From an uncultured Verrucomicrobiales bacterium (GTDB taxonomy: Bacteria > Verrucomicrobiota > Verrucomicrobiia > Verrucomicrobiales > Akkermansiaceae): a DNA stretch of 64,000 nt. The position numbers and the translations under genes are program-made. The stretch covers positions 1 through 64,000 of the forward strand of contig CALDZJ010000078.1 of NCBI GenBank assembly GCA_937944055.1. The letters run 5' to 3'. This document shows positions 45,346-54,650 of the stretch, in pieces. Each line of letters begins with the position of its first letter. Positions within the stretch are counted from its first letter, which is position 1. Under the pieces are notes generated by a model that was not told the origin of the DNA, made no database searches, and worked only from the letters and a program-made list of their open reading frames with translations.

Positions 45346-45406
45346 TGCCCCCGTTGGATAGGTGAACGCTGCCGAAAAGGCAACTCCTCTTTGCGCCCTC
45401 TGCCTC

Positions 45407-46711
45407 CTAAATGCTCTGACGCCGATCGAGATAGGCGTTCGCCAGGGCCACCGGAAATCGCTGCGCCGTTTCGTCGAGCGTCACGATGCCATCTCCCTCC
45501 AAACCAGCAAGGACTCGCTCACGTTCAGCGGCATAATCTTCCGCCGCGAGATAAGCCAAGGCATCATCAAAGTTGCGTAATTCTTTCTCCCGCATTTCGC
45601 CAATTCCCGACTCCTGCAAACTCGCTAAGACGACCAGATGTTTCTCGCGTAATTTCCGCAGAGGCTCCCGCAGTTCCTCAGCATCTTCACCTCTTAAATT
45701 CGTCATCAGGATCACCATGGACCTCCGCCTTTGCACCTTCAACAAACGCTCGGCCGCCTCACTGAAATCGCTGGGAAAGGGTGAGGTTTCGTAGTCATAA
45801 AGGTGATTCAAAATCGTCGTCATCGCACTGCTGCCCTTCACTGGTGGCAGCCAGCGCTCGGTCCCTCCAAAGCTCAAGACGCCAATCTGGTCTCCTTGCC
45901 GCAGAGCGATGTAGGAAAGGAGAAGCATCGAGTTCAAACAGTGATCAAATTGCCTGATCTTTCCATCCATCGTCCGCATTCTCCGCCCACAATCCAGCAT
46001 CAGAATCACGGACTGATCGAGCTGTTCCTGAAAATCCCGGCTAATGAGTGCTTGCCTTTTCGAGCTGGCCTTCCAGTCAATCTGAGTCAAGGAATCGCCC
46101 ATTTGGTAATCCCGTAATTGGTGGAAATCTCGACTTAAGCCCGCGCGGTTTTTGCGAACAATCCCGCTGTGTTCTGGTCGATGAGCCATCGCCATCAAAG
46201 CGTAGCTCAAGACGGGCTGATAGTTGGGATAGACGCGCAGTTGCGCATTCTCTCCTAGGAGATGCCGCCGTGACCAAAGTCCCAAGAGAGAACTCAGGAG
46301 AATATGGGTTTTTCCAAAACAGACTTCACCTCGATCGTGCAGAGTGATCGGGTAGTTCAGGTCCAAATATGCCTGCTTTCTGACCCAGCCCTTCCATGGG
46401 AAAATGTCACAGTCACTGCGGGCTGGAATCCCATCATAAACCGACAGGTGGAGATGCCGTTTCGAGCCATTCACGAGCCTAAGGCGCAAGTCTGACTCGA
46501 TCCCGACAGCCATACGGCTTGGTAATGTTCGCTCGACCGATAGGGGCTTTAAAAAAACGACGGACAAGGCATCGCACAGAGCAAGCAGGCTCATCAAAAC
46601 TCCGCTCCACCTCCACCAGAACGAGAGTGCAGGCCAGATGGAAGCTGCTAAACCCAAAGCAGTCCAGAGGAGTAAAAGCCCTAAGAGAGCATGTGTCGGG
46701 CGCAGTGGCAT
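45407..46711 (-). CDS. DUF58 domain protein (MoxR-associated)
   Basis: 434 residues. Two N-terminal membrane helices, then a beta-rich region, then the DUF58 motif GLSRDFHQLRDYQMGDSLTQIDWKASSKRQALISRDFQEQLDQSVILMLDCGRRMR, which leads into a von Willebrand A-like domain with a degenerate metal site. DUF58 proteins are paired with MoxR ATPases and thought to act in maturation or stress assembly at the membrane. It follows the moxR gene by 30 bases. Confidence 0.92.
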   Translation of the reverse strand: MPLRPTHALLGLLLLWTALGLAASIWPALSFWWRWSGVLMSLLALCDALSVVFLKPLSVERTLPSRMAVGIESDLRLRLVNGSKRHLHLSVYDGIPARSDCDIFPWKGWVRKQAYLDLNYPITLHDRGEVCFGKTHILLSSLLGLWSRRHLLGENAQLRVYPNYQPVLSYALMAMAHRPEHSGIVRKNRAGLSRDFHQLRDYQMGDSLTQIDWKASSKRQALISRDFQEQLDQSVILMLDCGRRMRTMDGKIRQFDHCLNSMLLLSYIALRQGDQIGVLSFGGTERWLPPVKGSSAMTTILNHLYDYETSPFPSDFSEAAERLLKVQRRRSMVILMTNLRGEDAEELREPLRKLREKHLVVLASLQESGIGEMREKELRNFDDALAYLAAEDYAAERERVLAGLEGDGIVTLDETAQRFPVALANAYLDRRQSI

Positions 46712-46741
46712 CGAGCGATTTTTTCTTTTGTCTTTTAGCCG

Positions 46742-47776
46742 CTAAATTCGTGGAGCCTCGATCGATTCCAAAGCGGAACTCAGGAGGTCATCGACATTCT
46801 GCCCACTGATCGCCACTTCCGCCGCGATCTGGACGCGGTGCCGGAAGACAGGGAGCGCGGCACCTTTAATATCATCCGGAATCACGTAATCACGCCCACT
46901 CATCACGGCGTAGGATTTAGCGACTTGCACGAGGCTAATGGCCCCCCGCGTTCCCGCTCCGAGGCTCATTCCTTGCGCTTCACGAGTGTGCCGCGTTAAA
47001 CGCAAGGCGTAGTCGATCACCTCCGGCACCGCCCTCACCGTAGCGGTCAGAGCTTGGGCTTCGATGATAGTGGGGCGATCGCAAACTTGCTCGACTCCTC
47101 TCGGATCTAAGCCCCGCCCACCTGCCGTAGCGGTGACATTTGAGACCACTTGAAGTTCCTCACTCATCGTCGGGTAATCGATGATCACCTTCATGAGGAA
47201 GCGATCCAGTTGAGCCTCCGGGAGCGGGTAGGTTCCTTCTTGCTCAATTGGGTTTTGCGTCGCGAAGCACATGAACGGAGGCGCGACGGAGAGTGACTCT
47301 CCATCGATCGTGACTTGCTCCTCCTGCATCACTTCTAACAGCGCCGCTTGGGTCTTCGCCGGAGCGCGGTTAATCTCATCTGCTAAGAGCAGATTCGTGA
47401 ACACAGGGCCTCGGCGAGTTTGAAAGGACTGGCTTTTCATATCGAAAAGCGTGAAGCCCGTGATGTCTGAAGGCATCATATCTGGGGTGAATTGAAGACG
47501 GCCAAAGTCCCCCCCAAAGGTGCCCGCCAGAGCCAAGACAAGATGAGTTTTCCCAAGGCCGGGTTTTCCTTCTAAGAGGACATGACCGCCTGCCAAAAAG
47601 GCCGCCAGCACTTGCTCGATCGTCTCATCTTGACCATAGACCACTTTTTTAATCTCGCCCCGCAGAGCATCCGCTAGGCGGGTCACGCTGCTGAGCGCGG
47701 TCGTCGAGGATTGCGGTGGTCCTTCCTGTGAAGAATAAGGAAGAGGAGAATTTGCAGGATCATTTTCTGTCATCAC
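46742..47776 (-). CDS. MoxR-family AAA+ ATPase
   Basis: 344 residues. Walker A EGKPGLGKTHLVLALA, MoxR signature PDMMPSDITGF, Walker B LLADEINRAPAKTQAALLEVMQEEQVTIDGES, sensor 1 CFATQNPIEQEGTYPLPEAQLDRFLMKV, and the C-terminal lid. A cytoplasmic chaperone-like ATPase acting with the DUF58 protein. It overlaps the DUF4350 gene by ATGA. Confidence 0.95.
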   Translation of the reverse strand: MMTENDPANSPLPYSSQEGPPQSSTTALSSVTRLADALRGEIKKVVYGQDETIEQVLAAFLAGGHVLLEGKPGLGKTHLVLALAGTFGGDFGRLQFTPDMMPSDITGFTLFDMKSQSFQTRRGPVFTNLLLADEINRAPAKTQAALLEVMQEEQVTIDGESLSVAPPFMCFATQNPIEQEGTYPLPEAQLDRFLMKVIIDYPTMSEELQVVSNVTATAGGRGLDPRGVEQVCDRPTIIEAQALTATVRAVPEVIDYALRLTRHTREAQGMSLGAGTRGAISLVQVAKSYAVMSGRDYVIPDDIKGAALPVFRHRVQIAAEVAISGQNVDDLLSSALESIEAPRI

Positions 47777-48969
47777 TTTAAGAGGCTTTGGATTTTTTGG
47801 ACCATTTTTAGGACCTGGCCGGGGTCTTTGTTTACGGGCTGAGTGAGCGCTTTCACAATCTCTTCGCGGGAAAGCTGAGAGGATTCGGCAAGGCGGTCGT
47901 AAAAACTTGCAGGGTCCCCCTGATGCTCACGCATGATCCGTGCACGCAAGGGCGCGATGAGATGATTGATTTTCCCGCGCCGCCAAAGATAGCGAGCAGA
48001 GGCCTGCAAAGAATCGCGATACGGTAAGGATTGGGAACTCTGATGAGAGTCTTGTAAAAGCGGCCCAAATCGTGGGACCTTTTTCCAAAGCCAGCAGAGC
48101 AGAAAAACAAGGCCTGCCAGCACACACATCCACCCCTCCCTCCAGAGTAGTCCGAAGAAGCCTGCTTGTGATCCGTAGAGAAAGACAATCCTCCCCATTT
48201 CCCCCGGCTCTTCTCCGGCATAACGATGGGCGATCATTTCCAGAAACTTGGCGTGATCTGCTCGCGCTAAATAGGGACTACGAAGTGGACGAGCGTGAGC
48301 CATCACAATCACCTCTCCGGTCCCATGACTCACTCCGATGACTCGGGAGAGCCCCTCATGTTCAAAATCCCAAATTTTAGCCTGCGCGGCGGAGAGCCCT
48401 GTCACGCCTTCTTGCTCTAATTGCAGGCCCGGCAGTCCCGGCATCCCCGGAACCGCCAAATCTTCGCGGAGTTTCGTTATGTGCCAGGACTGACTCAGAT
48501 GGCCCACCGCCTCTGCCTCGGAATCGCTAAAGGGGCTCCAATCCGCTCGTTTCACTTCGACGCCCAGCTCCTCGAAGAGGTAATCCATTCCGCTGAAATC
48601 CCCCTTTTCGGGAAGTTGAGAGCGAGAGGGCTGGACTCGGAAATCATTGCGCTCCTGCTCCCCGCCCTCGACGCTTAAAATGAGGGTCCCCCCTTGCTGG
48701 ACCCAAGTCAGCACGCGCATCCCCATCCCCTGAGTTTGTAAAAAAGAGACCGGCATAAAGACCACGCTCGTCTCCCTTCCATCCTGCGACCAAATCCGTG
48801 AACTCTCAACTGCCCAACCCTTTTCTTTTAAATAGAGCTCGGCAGCAAGATAGGGATTTAGCCGAGCCTCGCCGCTGTATCCCCGCGGGATCTCCCTCTC
48901 TAGAACCCTGCGATTCTCTTTCTGACAGCTCCACAGGAGAATGGCGCACAGTAAGATGAAATATCTCAC
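47773..48969 (-). CDS. DUF4350 membrane lipoprotein
   Basis: 398 residues from a GTG at 48969. This start is chosen because GAGGAGG lies seven bases upstream, the GTGA overlaps the stop of the preceding gene, and it yields a signal peptide with lipobox LWSC (Cys15); the track start at 49062 is inside the upstream gene. The DUF4350-like domain (NPYLAAELYLKEKGWAVESSRIWS ... GGTLILSVEGGEQ) is followed by one membrane helix near residue 270 (GWMCVLAGLVFLLCWLWKKVPRFGP) and a helical cytoplasmic tail. DUF4350 proteins are regular members of MoxR clusters. Confidence 0.85.
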   Translation of the reverse strand: MRYFILLCAILLWSCQKENRRVLEREIPRGYSGEARLNPYLAAELYLKEKGWAVESSRIWSQDGRETSVVFMPVSFLQTQGMGMRVLTWVQQGGTLILSVEGGEQERNDFRVQPSRSQLPEKGDFSGMDYLFEELGVEVKRADWSPFSDSEAEAVGHLSQSWHITKLREDLAVPGMPGLPGLQLEQEGVTGLSAAQAKIWDFEHEGLSRVIGVSHGTGEVIVMAHARPLRSPYLARADHAKFLEMIAHRYAGEEPGEMGRIVFLYGSQAGFFGLLWREGWMCVLAGLVFLLCWLWKKVPRFGPLLQDSHQSSQSLPYRDSLQASARYLWRRGKINHLIAPLRARIMREHQGDPASFYDRLAESSQLSREEIVKALTQPVNKDPGQVLKMVQKIQSLLK

Positions 48970-50564
48970 AATTTCCTCCTCTCTTGGAAAGGCCACTTCA
49001 ACCATAGATGCTCGATTGTTTTCCCATCTGGCTGGCGCTGCGCATAGGCTTGGCTCATCCAAGCCATCGTCAGAATTTTAAAGTATGAGGCATTGGCCGC
49101 CTCCCCCTTTTCAGTGACGCGCCGCAGGCAGTCCATCTCGGTATCACTCTCCTCAATCTCGACGAGTCGATTCCGAATCAAAGACGAAATGGCGCCCCGA
49201 TAAAGAAGGCCCAGAGCATCCTGATACTGTCCTGACTCCCACAGCTGGCGCGCTATTTTCAGCAAATCAGACGGGAGCTTTTCTGCCTCAACATTCAGTC
49301 CCGCTACCGTGGTCACGGTTTTCCCCTTCTTCTCATTTCCTAACATGGTCCCATCATGATTCCTGAAGAGGTGGGAATTTGTCACGATCACCCCGATTAC
49401 GACAGCGAAGAGGATGAGCGTGATGATCCAAAACAAAAATGGCCCCACCCCGGCGAAGATCCCCGCCGCGCTCGAGGCATTTCCACCGCCGTCTTCCTTT
49501 GAGGTCCCTAAATCGCGGGAGGTATTCCGATAAATCCGCTGCGTCTGAACCTCGAACTCCTCTCGATCGAGAATCTTTTGGGCTCCCTGATCCGCCCCGA
49601 GCGGAGGCGCACCTAGCAAAGTGAAAAAGACGATGAGTAGTCCCAGACCTGCGCCGAATTTTTTGCCTACCCCTCTTCCTCTGCCTAATCCTCTGCCCCT
49701 CCCGATTCGTTGCCCCAGGCCCTTGAACTTCAACTCAATGTCCCAGCCCTCGGTCCAAGTCCGCGTGTTCAGATAAAGGCCAAAGCCCCCTCCGGTGTAA
49801 AACCACGCCACCAGAGTCATCGCATTCACATAAAACAGCGCGAGCAGCACCGCGACCCAGCGCGGGATGGGCTGCGAAAACTCATCACCTCCAAGCTCTA
49901 AAATGAAGGATTCAACGAGGCTATTTTCCGAAGGGAGCATGATGCTCAGCAACCACAACTGAGAAGCAAAAAGGGCGAACTCCATCATGAGGCAAATCAC
50001 GGTGAGCCCCACCCCGGCACCGGAGCTACGATTCGAGAGCACCTGAATGCGCGCCTTGCGCTCCTTCCCGCTTAGGCCCTCCAGATAATTAACTGGGAGG
50101 GTCAAGCAGCGACTCAAGCTCGATCGGTAAAACAAGAGGCCCACGATCGCCAGCCAGAGCAGCGCGAGGGATTTCGCTCCCTCGCCTCGTTCCGCATTCG
50201 CGCCCAGCATGCTCCCAACCAAGACTAGCCCAACTCCCAGCCCTACGAGCCATTTATTTTTCCAAAGTTCCGCCAGAAGAACTCTCATGCTGTCCTGCCA
50301 AGAGAGACGCTCACCGAAGAGACTCCGGCTCAGGGGGTGCAGCGCCACCCGCTCCCAGACTGGCTTTAACCACCAAATTAAAAACACCCCCCAGAACAAG
50401 GAATTCCAGCTCAGAGCAAGGATCAACAAACAGAGTGGATAGACCGAACTCATCCAGCCTTTCCACAGCGCAGCCGCATGGGCGCGGACCAAACTCACTC
50501 CTAAATCAATCGCCTCCCAACTTGTGCGAGGACGAATCTCAGCACTTACTTTCTCAAGCTCCAC
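48966..50564 (-). CDS. Polytopic membrane protein of the MoxR cluster (DUF4129-like C-terminus)
   Basis: 532 residues. About six membrane helices lie in the first 270 residues, then a Gly/Arg-rich stretch (GQRIGRGRGLGRGRGVGKK), another helix (GAGLGLLIVFFTLLGAPPLGA), an extracytoplasmic loop, a last helix (FLFWIITLILFAVVIGVIV), and a C-terminal helical domain (KIARQLWESGQYQDALGLLYRGAISSLIRN) that resembles DUF4129. It overlaps the SpoIIM gene upstream (50546-50564) and the DUF4350 gene downstream. Confidence 0.85.
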   Translation of the reverse strand: MELEKVSAEIRPRTSWEAIDLGVSLVRAHAAALWKGWMSSVYPLCLLILALSWNSLFWGVFLIWWLKPVWERVALHPLSRSLFGERLSWQDSMRVLLAELWKNKWLVGLGVGLVLVGSMLGANAERGEGAKSLALLWLAIVGLLFYRSSLSRCLTLPVNYLEGLSGKERKARIQVLSNRSSGAGVGLTVICLMMEFALFASQLWLLSIMLPSENSLVESFILELGGDEFSQPIPRWVAVLLALFYVNAMTLVAWFYTGGGFGLYLNTRTWTEGWDIELKFKGLGQRIGRGRGLGRGRGVGKKFGAGLGLLIVFFTLLGAPPLGADQGAQKILDREEFEVQTQRIYRNTSRDLGTSKEDGGGNASSAAGIFAGVGPFLFWIITLILFAVVIGVIVTNSHLFRNHDGTMLGNEKKGKTVTTVAGLNVEAEKLPSDLLKIARQLWESGQYQDALGLLYRGAISSLIRNRLVEIEESDTEMDCLRRVTEKGEAANASYFKILTMAWMSQAYAQRQPDGKTIEHLWLKWPFQERRKL

Positions 50565-51523
50565 GCCGTCCCCCTTCCTACGGAGGTAAAGTAGAAGCCG
50601 TGCAAGAGCCAGAAGGTGATTCCCACCGCATATTTCAGTTTCGTCGCAACCGCTTGGGCGGACCAGAAACCCTCCACCACCGCTGCCAGCACCGTCATTG
50701 CCGCACCCCCAATCAGCAGAGGCAGAGCCTCACGCCCTGCCTTCGAGAGGGCCTCAGCTCGGCTCAACTGCCCCGGCGAGAGTAAGGCCAAGCCAATTTT
50801 TAGCCCCGCCATACCGACCACTAAAAAACCCAATAGCTCAAAGGAGGAATGCCCCGCCACAAAGCTCCAAAGCAACTCCGGCTCTCCCACATATTCCACA
50901 TAAGCAATGACCGCCCCAAAATAGAGCCCATTAAAAAGAAGATAAAAAAGGGTCCCAATGCCAAAAAAAATCCCGCCCGCGAAGATGCGGAAATCAATCC
51001 CTACATTATTCTGAATGTAGAAGGCGAACATCATGAAATTTGACCCGTGCTCCTCCCTAAGATGCTCCGCTGTGTCAGAATCCTTGCCATACATTTGCTC
51101 GATGCTCGCCATCTGCTCCGCTCCCAGAAAGGCCTGCACCCACTGAATTTCACGTTCTCCCAGCCCCCACATTACAAAGAATGGGAGCCAAAAAACCAGC
51201 GAAACCAGCGCGAAAAGCCTCCACTCACGACGGACGGTCTGCGGGAAAGTGCGAAGGACGAAGTCCACTGTCGCTTCACCAAAGCCACCCCGCTTCCGGT
51301 GAATGAGACGATAGCCTCGGATCGCAAGCCCATTGAGCCGATCGCAAATCTGATGCCCAAACATGCGATACTGCGCCAAGGAGAGATCGTAACAAATCTT
51401 ACGAAAACGCGAAGGAAGACTCACCTCCCCAGGGCCTGCTTTCCCCTTTTCGGCGATTTCTAAATCAGCCTCGAATGACTGCCACTCCTCGCGATTTCTC
51501 GCCTCAAATTCCTGACGGTTCAT
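50546..51523 (-). CDS. SpoIIM (stage II sporulation protein M-like) membrane protein
   Basis: 325 residues from ATG 51523, which overlaps the RDD gene stop by ATGA; the track start at 51640 is inside that gene. After a basic N-terminal part come about six membrane helices with NVGIDFRIFAGGIFFGIGTLFYLLFNGLYFGAVIAYV and FVAGHSSFELLGFLVVGMAGLKIG, the SpoIIM family pattern. SpoIIM homologues in non-sporulating bacteria occur in MoxR/DUF58 clusters. The role is not known. Confidence 0.9.
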   Translation of the reverse strand: MNRQEFEARNREEWQSFEADLEIAEKGKAGPGEVSLPSRFRKICYDLSLAQYRMFGHQICDRLNGLAIRGYRLIHRKRGGFGEATVDFVLRTFPQTVRREWRLFALVSLVFWLPFFVMWGLGEREIQWVQAFLGAEQMASIEQMYGKDSDTAEHLREEHGSNFMMFAFYIQNNVGIDFRIFAGGIFFGIGTLFYLLFNGLYFGAVIAYVEYVGEPELLWSFVAGHSSFELLGFLVVGMAGLKIGLALLSPGQLSRAEALSKAGREALPLLIGGAAMTVLAAVVEGFWSAQAVATKLKYAVGITFWLLHGFYFTSVGRGTAWSLRK

Positions 51524-52230
51524 CGTTGTTCCTCCAGCCAATGAGCCATTCCTAAAACACGCGTCACCCCCTTCGGGCCAGTCTCTCCAGTGAGCCCGCT
51601 CAAGTGATTCGCCAATTCCACCTGCCGAGCTGCAGACCAACTCCCACTCCGATAGCGGAAGGATAAAATTGCCGCTTCCTCCTCGCGTGTGAGAGTCACA
51701 TTGACCGGAATCGCGTTCAGCGGCGGAGGCCCCGGAACGATCGGATCCTTACGCGGACGAGAATACACGACCAAGCTCCCCGCCGCCAAATCCCCTAAGC
51801 GCTGAAAGCGAGGGTTAAAAAAGGCAATCAAGGGCACGAAAGGAAGAACACATTCCACCCCACGGATGAAATTACGAATCATCGACTGCCCCATTGTCAC
51901 TGCTCCGCCAGCCTCATTCACCACCCGCATTCCAAAGGCCCGCTTCCCCACCGTAGCCCCCCAAGGACTCAGCTCAAAAATCACATGGTAAAACCACCAA
52001 ATGACAAAGACCGCCAACAGGTAAAACGCTTGCCCCACATTCTCACCGAGGACCGGAAAAGCGACATTGATGATGAGGCCTAAGACCGCCAACAGAGCTA
52101 ACTCCACTAATAAATCGATCAGATAGGCCACGAGGCGTAGAAATGGCCCCGCTGCGCGAAGGTGAATTTCTATGCCCTCAGCCAGCTCCACCCTTTGCAG
52201 GGTATCTATCCGTTGTTCTGCCACACTCAT
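51520..52230 (-). CDS. RDD-family membrane protein
   Basis: 236 residues. The RDD signature starts LRLVAYLIDLLVELALLAVLG and continues through PWGATVGKRAFGMRVVNEAGG to QRLGDLAAGSLVV, with three membrane helices. RDD proteins are small multi-pass proteins often next to transport or MoxR genes; some act as ion transporters. It is the first gene of the MoxR operon. Confidence 0.92.
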   Translation of the reverse strand: MSVAEQRIDTLQRVELAEGIEIHLRAAGPFLRLVAYLIDLLVELALLAVLGLIINVAFPVLGENVGQAFYLLAVFVIWWFYHVIFELSPWGATVGKRAFGMRVVNEAGGAVTMGQSMIRNFIRGVECVLPFVPLIAFFNPRFQRLGDLAAGSLVVYSRPRKDPIVPGPPPLNAIPVNVTLTREEEAAILSFRYRSGSWSAARQVELANHLSGLTGETGPKGVTRVLGMAHWLEEQR

Positions 52231-52283
52231 CGAAGGAATCCCAGAAACGCTAGCGGGCTAGATCGACAGGTAAAGAACCCAAT

Positions 52284-53138
52284 TTAGTCCGGAAAAACGA
52301 TCGCTCGATCCGCATCGATAATCGTCCGATCATGCACATGATAGCGTATCCCCTTCGCCAAGGCAGCTCGCTCACAATCGCGCCCTAGCCGGACCAGATC
52401 GCGCACGCTGTGATGGTGCTGCACGCGCTCGACCTCTTGCTCGATAATTGGCCCTCCATCCAGCTCGCCCGTCACATAATGACAAGTGGCCCCGATTAAT
52501 TTCACCCCGCGCTCGTAGGCTTGGCGATAAGGATTCGCCCCGATGAACGCCGGCAGAAAGCTATGGTGAATATTGATCATCCTCCCCTGATACTTCTCAC
52601 ACATCCACTTGGGCATGATCTGCATGAAGCGTGCGAGAACCACTAATTGCACCTCCTGTGCTTCAAGCAAGGTCTCAATCTTTCTAAAGCCTCCTTCCTT
52701 ATCTTCTCCAAGTTCAATATAATGGAAGGGAATTCCCGCATTTTCAGCGATTTCTCGGCAATCGTCACGGTTCCCGATGATCGAGGTGATCTCCACGGGC
52801 ATCTCACCCAGACCCGTGCGCCATAAAATCTCATTCAGACAATGATCCGTCTTAGTGACTAAAACCGCGGTGCGCATCCGGTAAGGAAGACGGCGGAAGT
52901 GCCAATCGGCCTCGATCTCGCGCCCCAGTGGATCAAAACTCGCGATGAAGTCATCGACAGGGATCTCTAAGCTCGCGGTATCGATCTCCAGCCTCGCATA
53001 GAAGACTCCGCGCTCACGCTCGATGAACTGCTTGAACTCCACGAGATTTGCCTGAAAGGCAGACACATGAGTCGCAATCCTTGAAACGAGGCCCGGTTTA
53101 TCTGGGCAGGTGATTTTTAGAATGAGTCCCTCATGCAT
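52284..53138 (-). CDS. purU: Formyltetrahydrofolate deformylase
   Basis: 284 residues. Hydrolyses 10-formyl-THF to formate and THF. N-terminal ACT domain (LILKITCPDKPGLVSRIATHVSAFQANLVEFKQF) and C-terminal formyltransferase-fold domain with ARFMQIMPKWMCEKYQGRMINIHHSFLPAFIGANPYRQAYERGVKLIGATCHYVTGELDGGPIIEQ. The catalytic Asn, His and Asp sit in INIHHS and GELDGGP. Monocistronic, 35 bases before the LysR stop. Confidence 0.96.
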   Translation of the reverse strand: MHEGLILKITCPDKPGLVSRIATHVSAFQANLVEFKQFIERERGVFYARLEIDTASLEIPVDDFIASFDPLGREIEADWHFRRLPYRMRTAVLVTKTDHCLNEILWRTGLGEMPVEITSIIGNRDDCREIAENAGIPFHYIELGEDKEGGFRKIETLLEAQEVQLVVLARFMQIMPKWMCEKYQGRMINIHHSFLPAFIGANPYRQAYERGVKLIGATCHYVTGELDGGPIIEQEVERVQHHHSVRDLVRLGRDCERAALAKGIRYHVHDRTIIDADRAIVFPD

Positions 53139-53173
53139 AAGCGAGGCCTCTTTGCCCTAACTTTACTGAAAAC

Positions 53174-54067
53174 TCAAGTAAGACCCTTGCTGTGCTCTTT
53201 GGAAATCCTCAGGAAATCTTTCACCACTTCTTTAGGACGGCCCTGATACATCGCACCAATCACCAGCGGTGGAAAGCCCTTCATCGGCAGGGGCTTCACT
53301 CCCTTGGGCGGCTGTAAGCCGGGGATGAAGACCCCGATCCCGAGGCCAAAGCCACGCAGCACGAAGTCCCGCACCAGATCAGTGGAGTTCACCTCCACGG
53401 AAGTTGGCCAATTCACGTCTCGGCGGTCAAATTCCCGCTGAAAGAGCTGCTGGAGGACCTCATGAGCGGGCAGGCCGATGAGGGCTTCTTTTCCAATCAT
53501 CCCGTTTTTTGAGTTCGGATCTTTCATGAGGAACTCCTGCCAACACTTCGCCTTCGACTCAGCCGGGACCCATAACACGCAGGGGATTTTTAGCAGCACT
53601 TCACTCTTTAAGCCCTCTGATAATTTCCCGCCCAGAACTCCAATCGCGACATCCACTTGCTGCGAAGTGATCAAGCCATGCACCTCTGAGGGCGCCACTT
53701 CCTGAAGGGAAAGTCTGAGCTGAGGCTCCTCTTCCTTTAAGCGCTCCAGAACATCAGGAAGATGGCTCCGTAAGGCCGATCCCGTCGCCGCTAAGCGAAG
53801 ACGCCTCCCTTCTTCTCCCCGTAACTTTTCTTCTAAATCACCCAGGCGCGAAAAAAATGGATAGATGAAATCATACATCTCCTCGCCCGCTGGAGTGAGT
53901 GCAAAGGGCCGCCGGTTAAAAAGGCGCACCCCTAGCTTCTCTTCAAGTTGTATCAATTGCCCACTCACCGCAGGTTGCTGAATGCCGTAGGGCATCTTGC
54001 GCACCGCCGCCGTGATTCCCTCAAATTTCGCGACGAAGTAAAAGAGCTCAAGATGGTGAATGTTCAT
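53174..54067 (-). CDS. LysR-family transcriptional regulator
   Basis: 297 residues from ATG 54067 ([64 protein letters not shown]), a typical LysR winged helix-turn-helix; the track start at 54109 adds 14 residues. The C-terminal effector domain (about 90-290) has the two-lobe periplasmic-binding fold with [30 protein letters not shown]. The effector and target are unknown. It is divergent from dtd (54192), with 124 bases between starts, so dtd or the regulator itself may be a target. Confidence 0.93.
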   Translation of the reverse strand: MNIHHLELFYFVAKFEGITAAVRKMPYGIQQPAVSGQLIQLEEKLGVRLFNRRPFALTPAGEEMYDFIYPFFSRLGDLEEKLRGEEGRRLRLAATGSALRSHLPDVLERLKEEEPQLRLSLQEVAPSEVHGLITSQQVDVAIGVLGGKLSEGLKSEVLLKIPCVLWVPAESKAKCWQEFLMKDPNSKNGMIGKEALIGLPAHEVLQQLFQREFDRRDVNWPTSVEVNSTDLVRDFVLRGFGLGIGVFIPGLQPPKGVKPLPMKGFPPLVIGAMYQGRPKEVVKDFLRISKEHSKGLT

Positions 54068-54191
54068 GATAAGCCGCACCATAGCCCCCCTCTTTATCAC
54101 TTCAATCAATGTTTATCTCGGCAGTAGATCTGATTTAAAAAAGGGGCCACGCCCTTGCACTCTGGCGCACATTCTCCACAGTGAGCCCCGC

Positions 54192-54644
54192 ATGAGAGCC
54201 ATCCTTCAAAGGGTCAGCGAGGCTTCCGTCTCGGTCGATCAGCGTGTCATCTCCAAAATCCGCGGCGGTTTTTTGATCCTGCTGGGCATTGAGGAAGCAG
54301 ATGGCCCCGAGGATATCGAATGGCTCGTGGCTAAGATCGCGAAGATGAGAGTCTTCGAGGATTCAGAAGCTAAGATGAATCTCTCCCTCATTGACTGCGC
54401 GGGCGCGGCCCTCGTGGTGAGCCAGTTCACCTTGCACGCTTCCACCAAGAAAGGAAATCGACCCAGCTTCATAAAGGCCGCGCGCCCTGAGTCTGCCGAA
54501 CCGCTCTACCTCGATTTTTGCGAAGCCCTTTCCGCCGAGCTTTCCGGCCCAGTGGAGCGAGGATCATTTGGAGCCATGATGGAGGTCTCACTTTGTAACG
54601 ATGGTCCAGTCACGATTTCTATCGATTCCCGAAATCGCGAGTAA
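54192..54644 (+). CDS. dtd: D-aminoacyl-tRNA deacylase
   Basis: 150 residues from ATG 54192 ([23 protein letters not shown]), the standard Dtd start; the track start at 54060 is too early. Removes D-amino acids, mainly D-Tyr, from mischarged tRNA. Motifs: [28 protein letters not shown], the active-site [21 protein letters not shown], and the Gly-cisPro element in the C-terminal GPVTISID. Confidence 0.96.
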   Translation: MRAILQRVSEASVSVDQRVISKIRGGFLILLGIEEADGPEDIEWLVAKIAKMRVFEDSEAKMNLSLIDCAGAALVVSQFTLHASTKKGNRPSFIKAARPESAEPLYLDFCEALSAELSGPVERGSFGAMMEVSLCNDGPVTISIDSRNRE

Positions 54645-54650
54645 AGCGCT

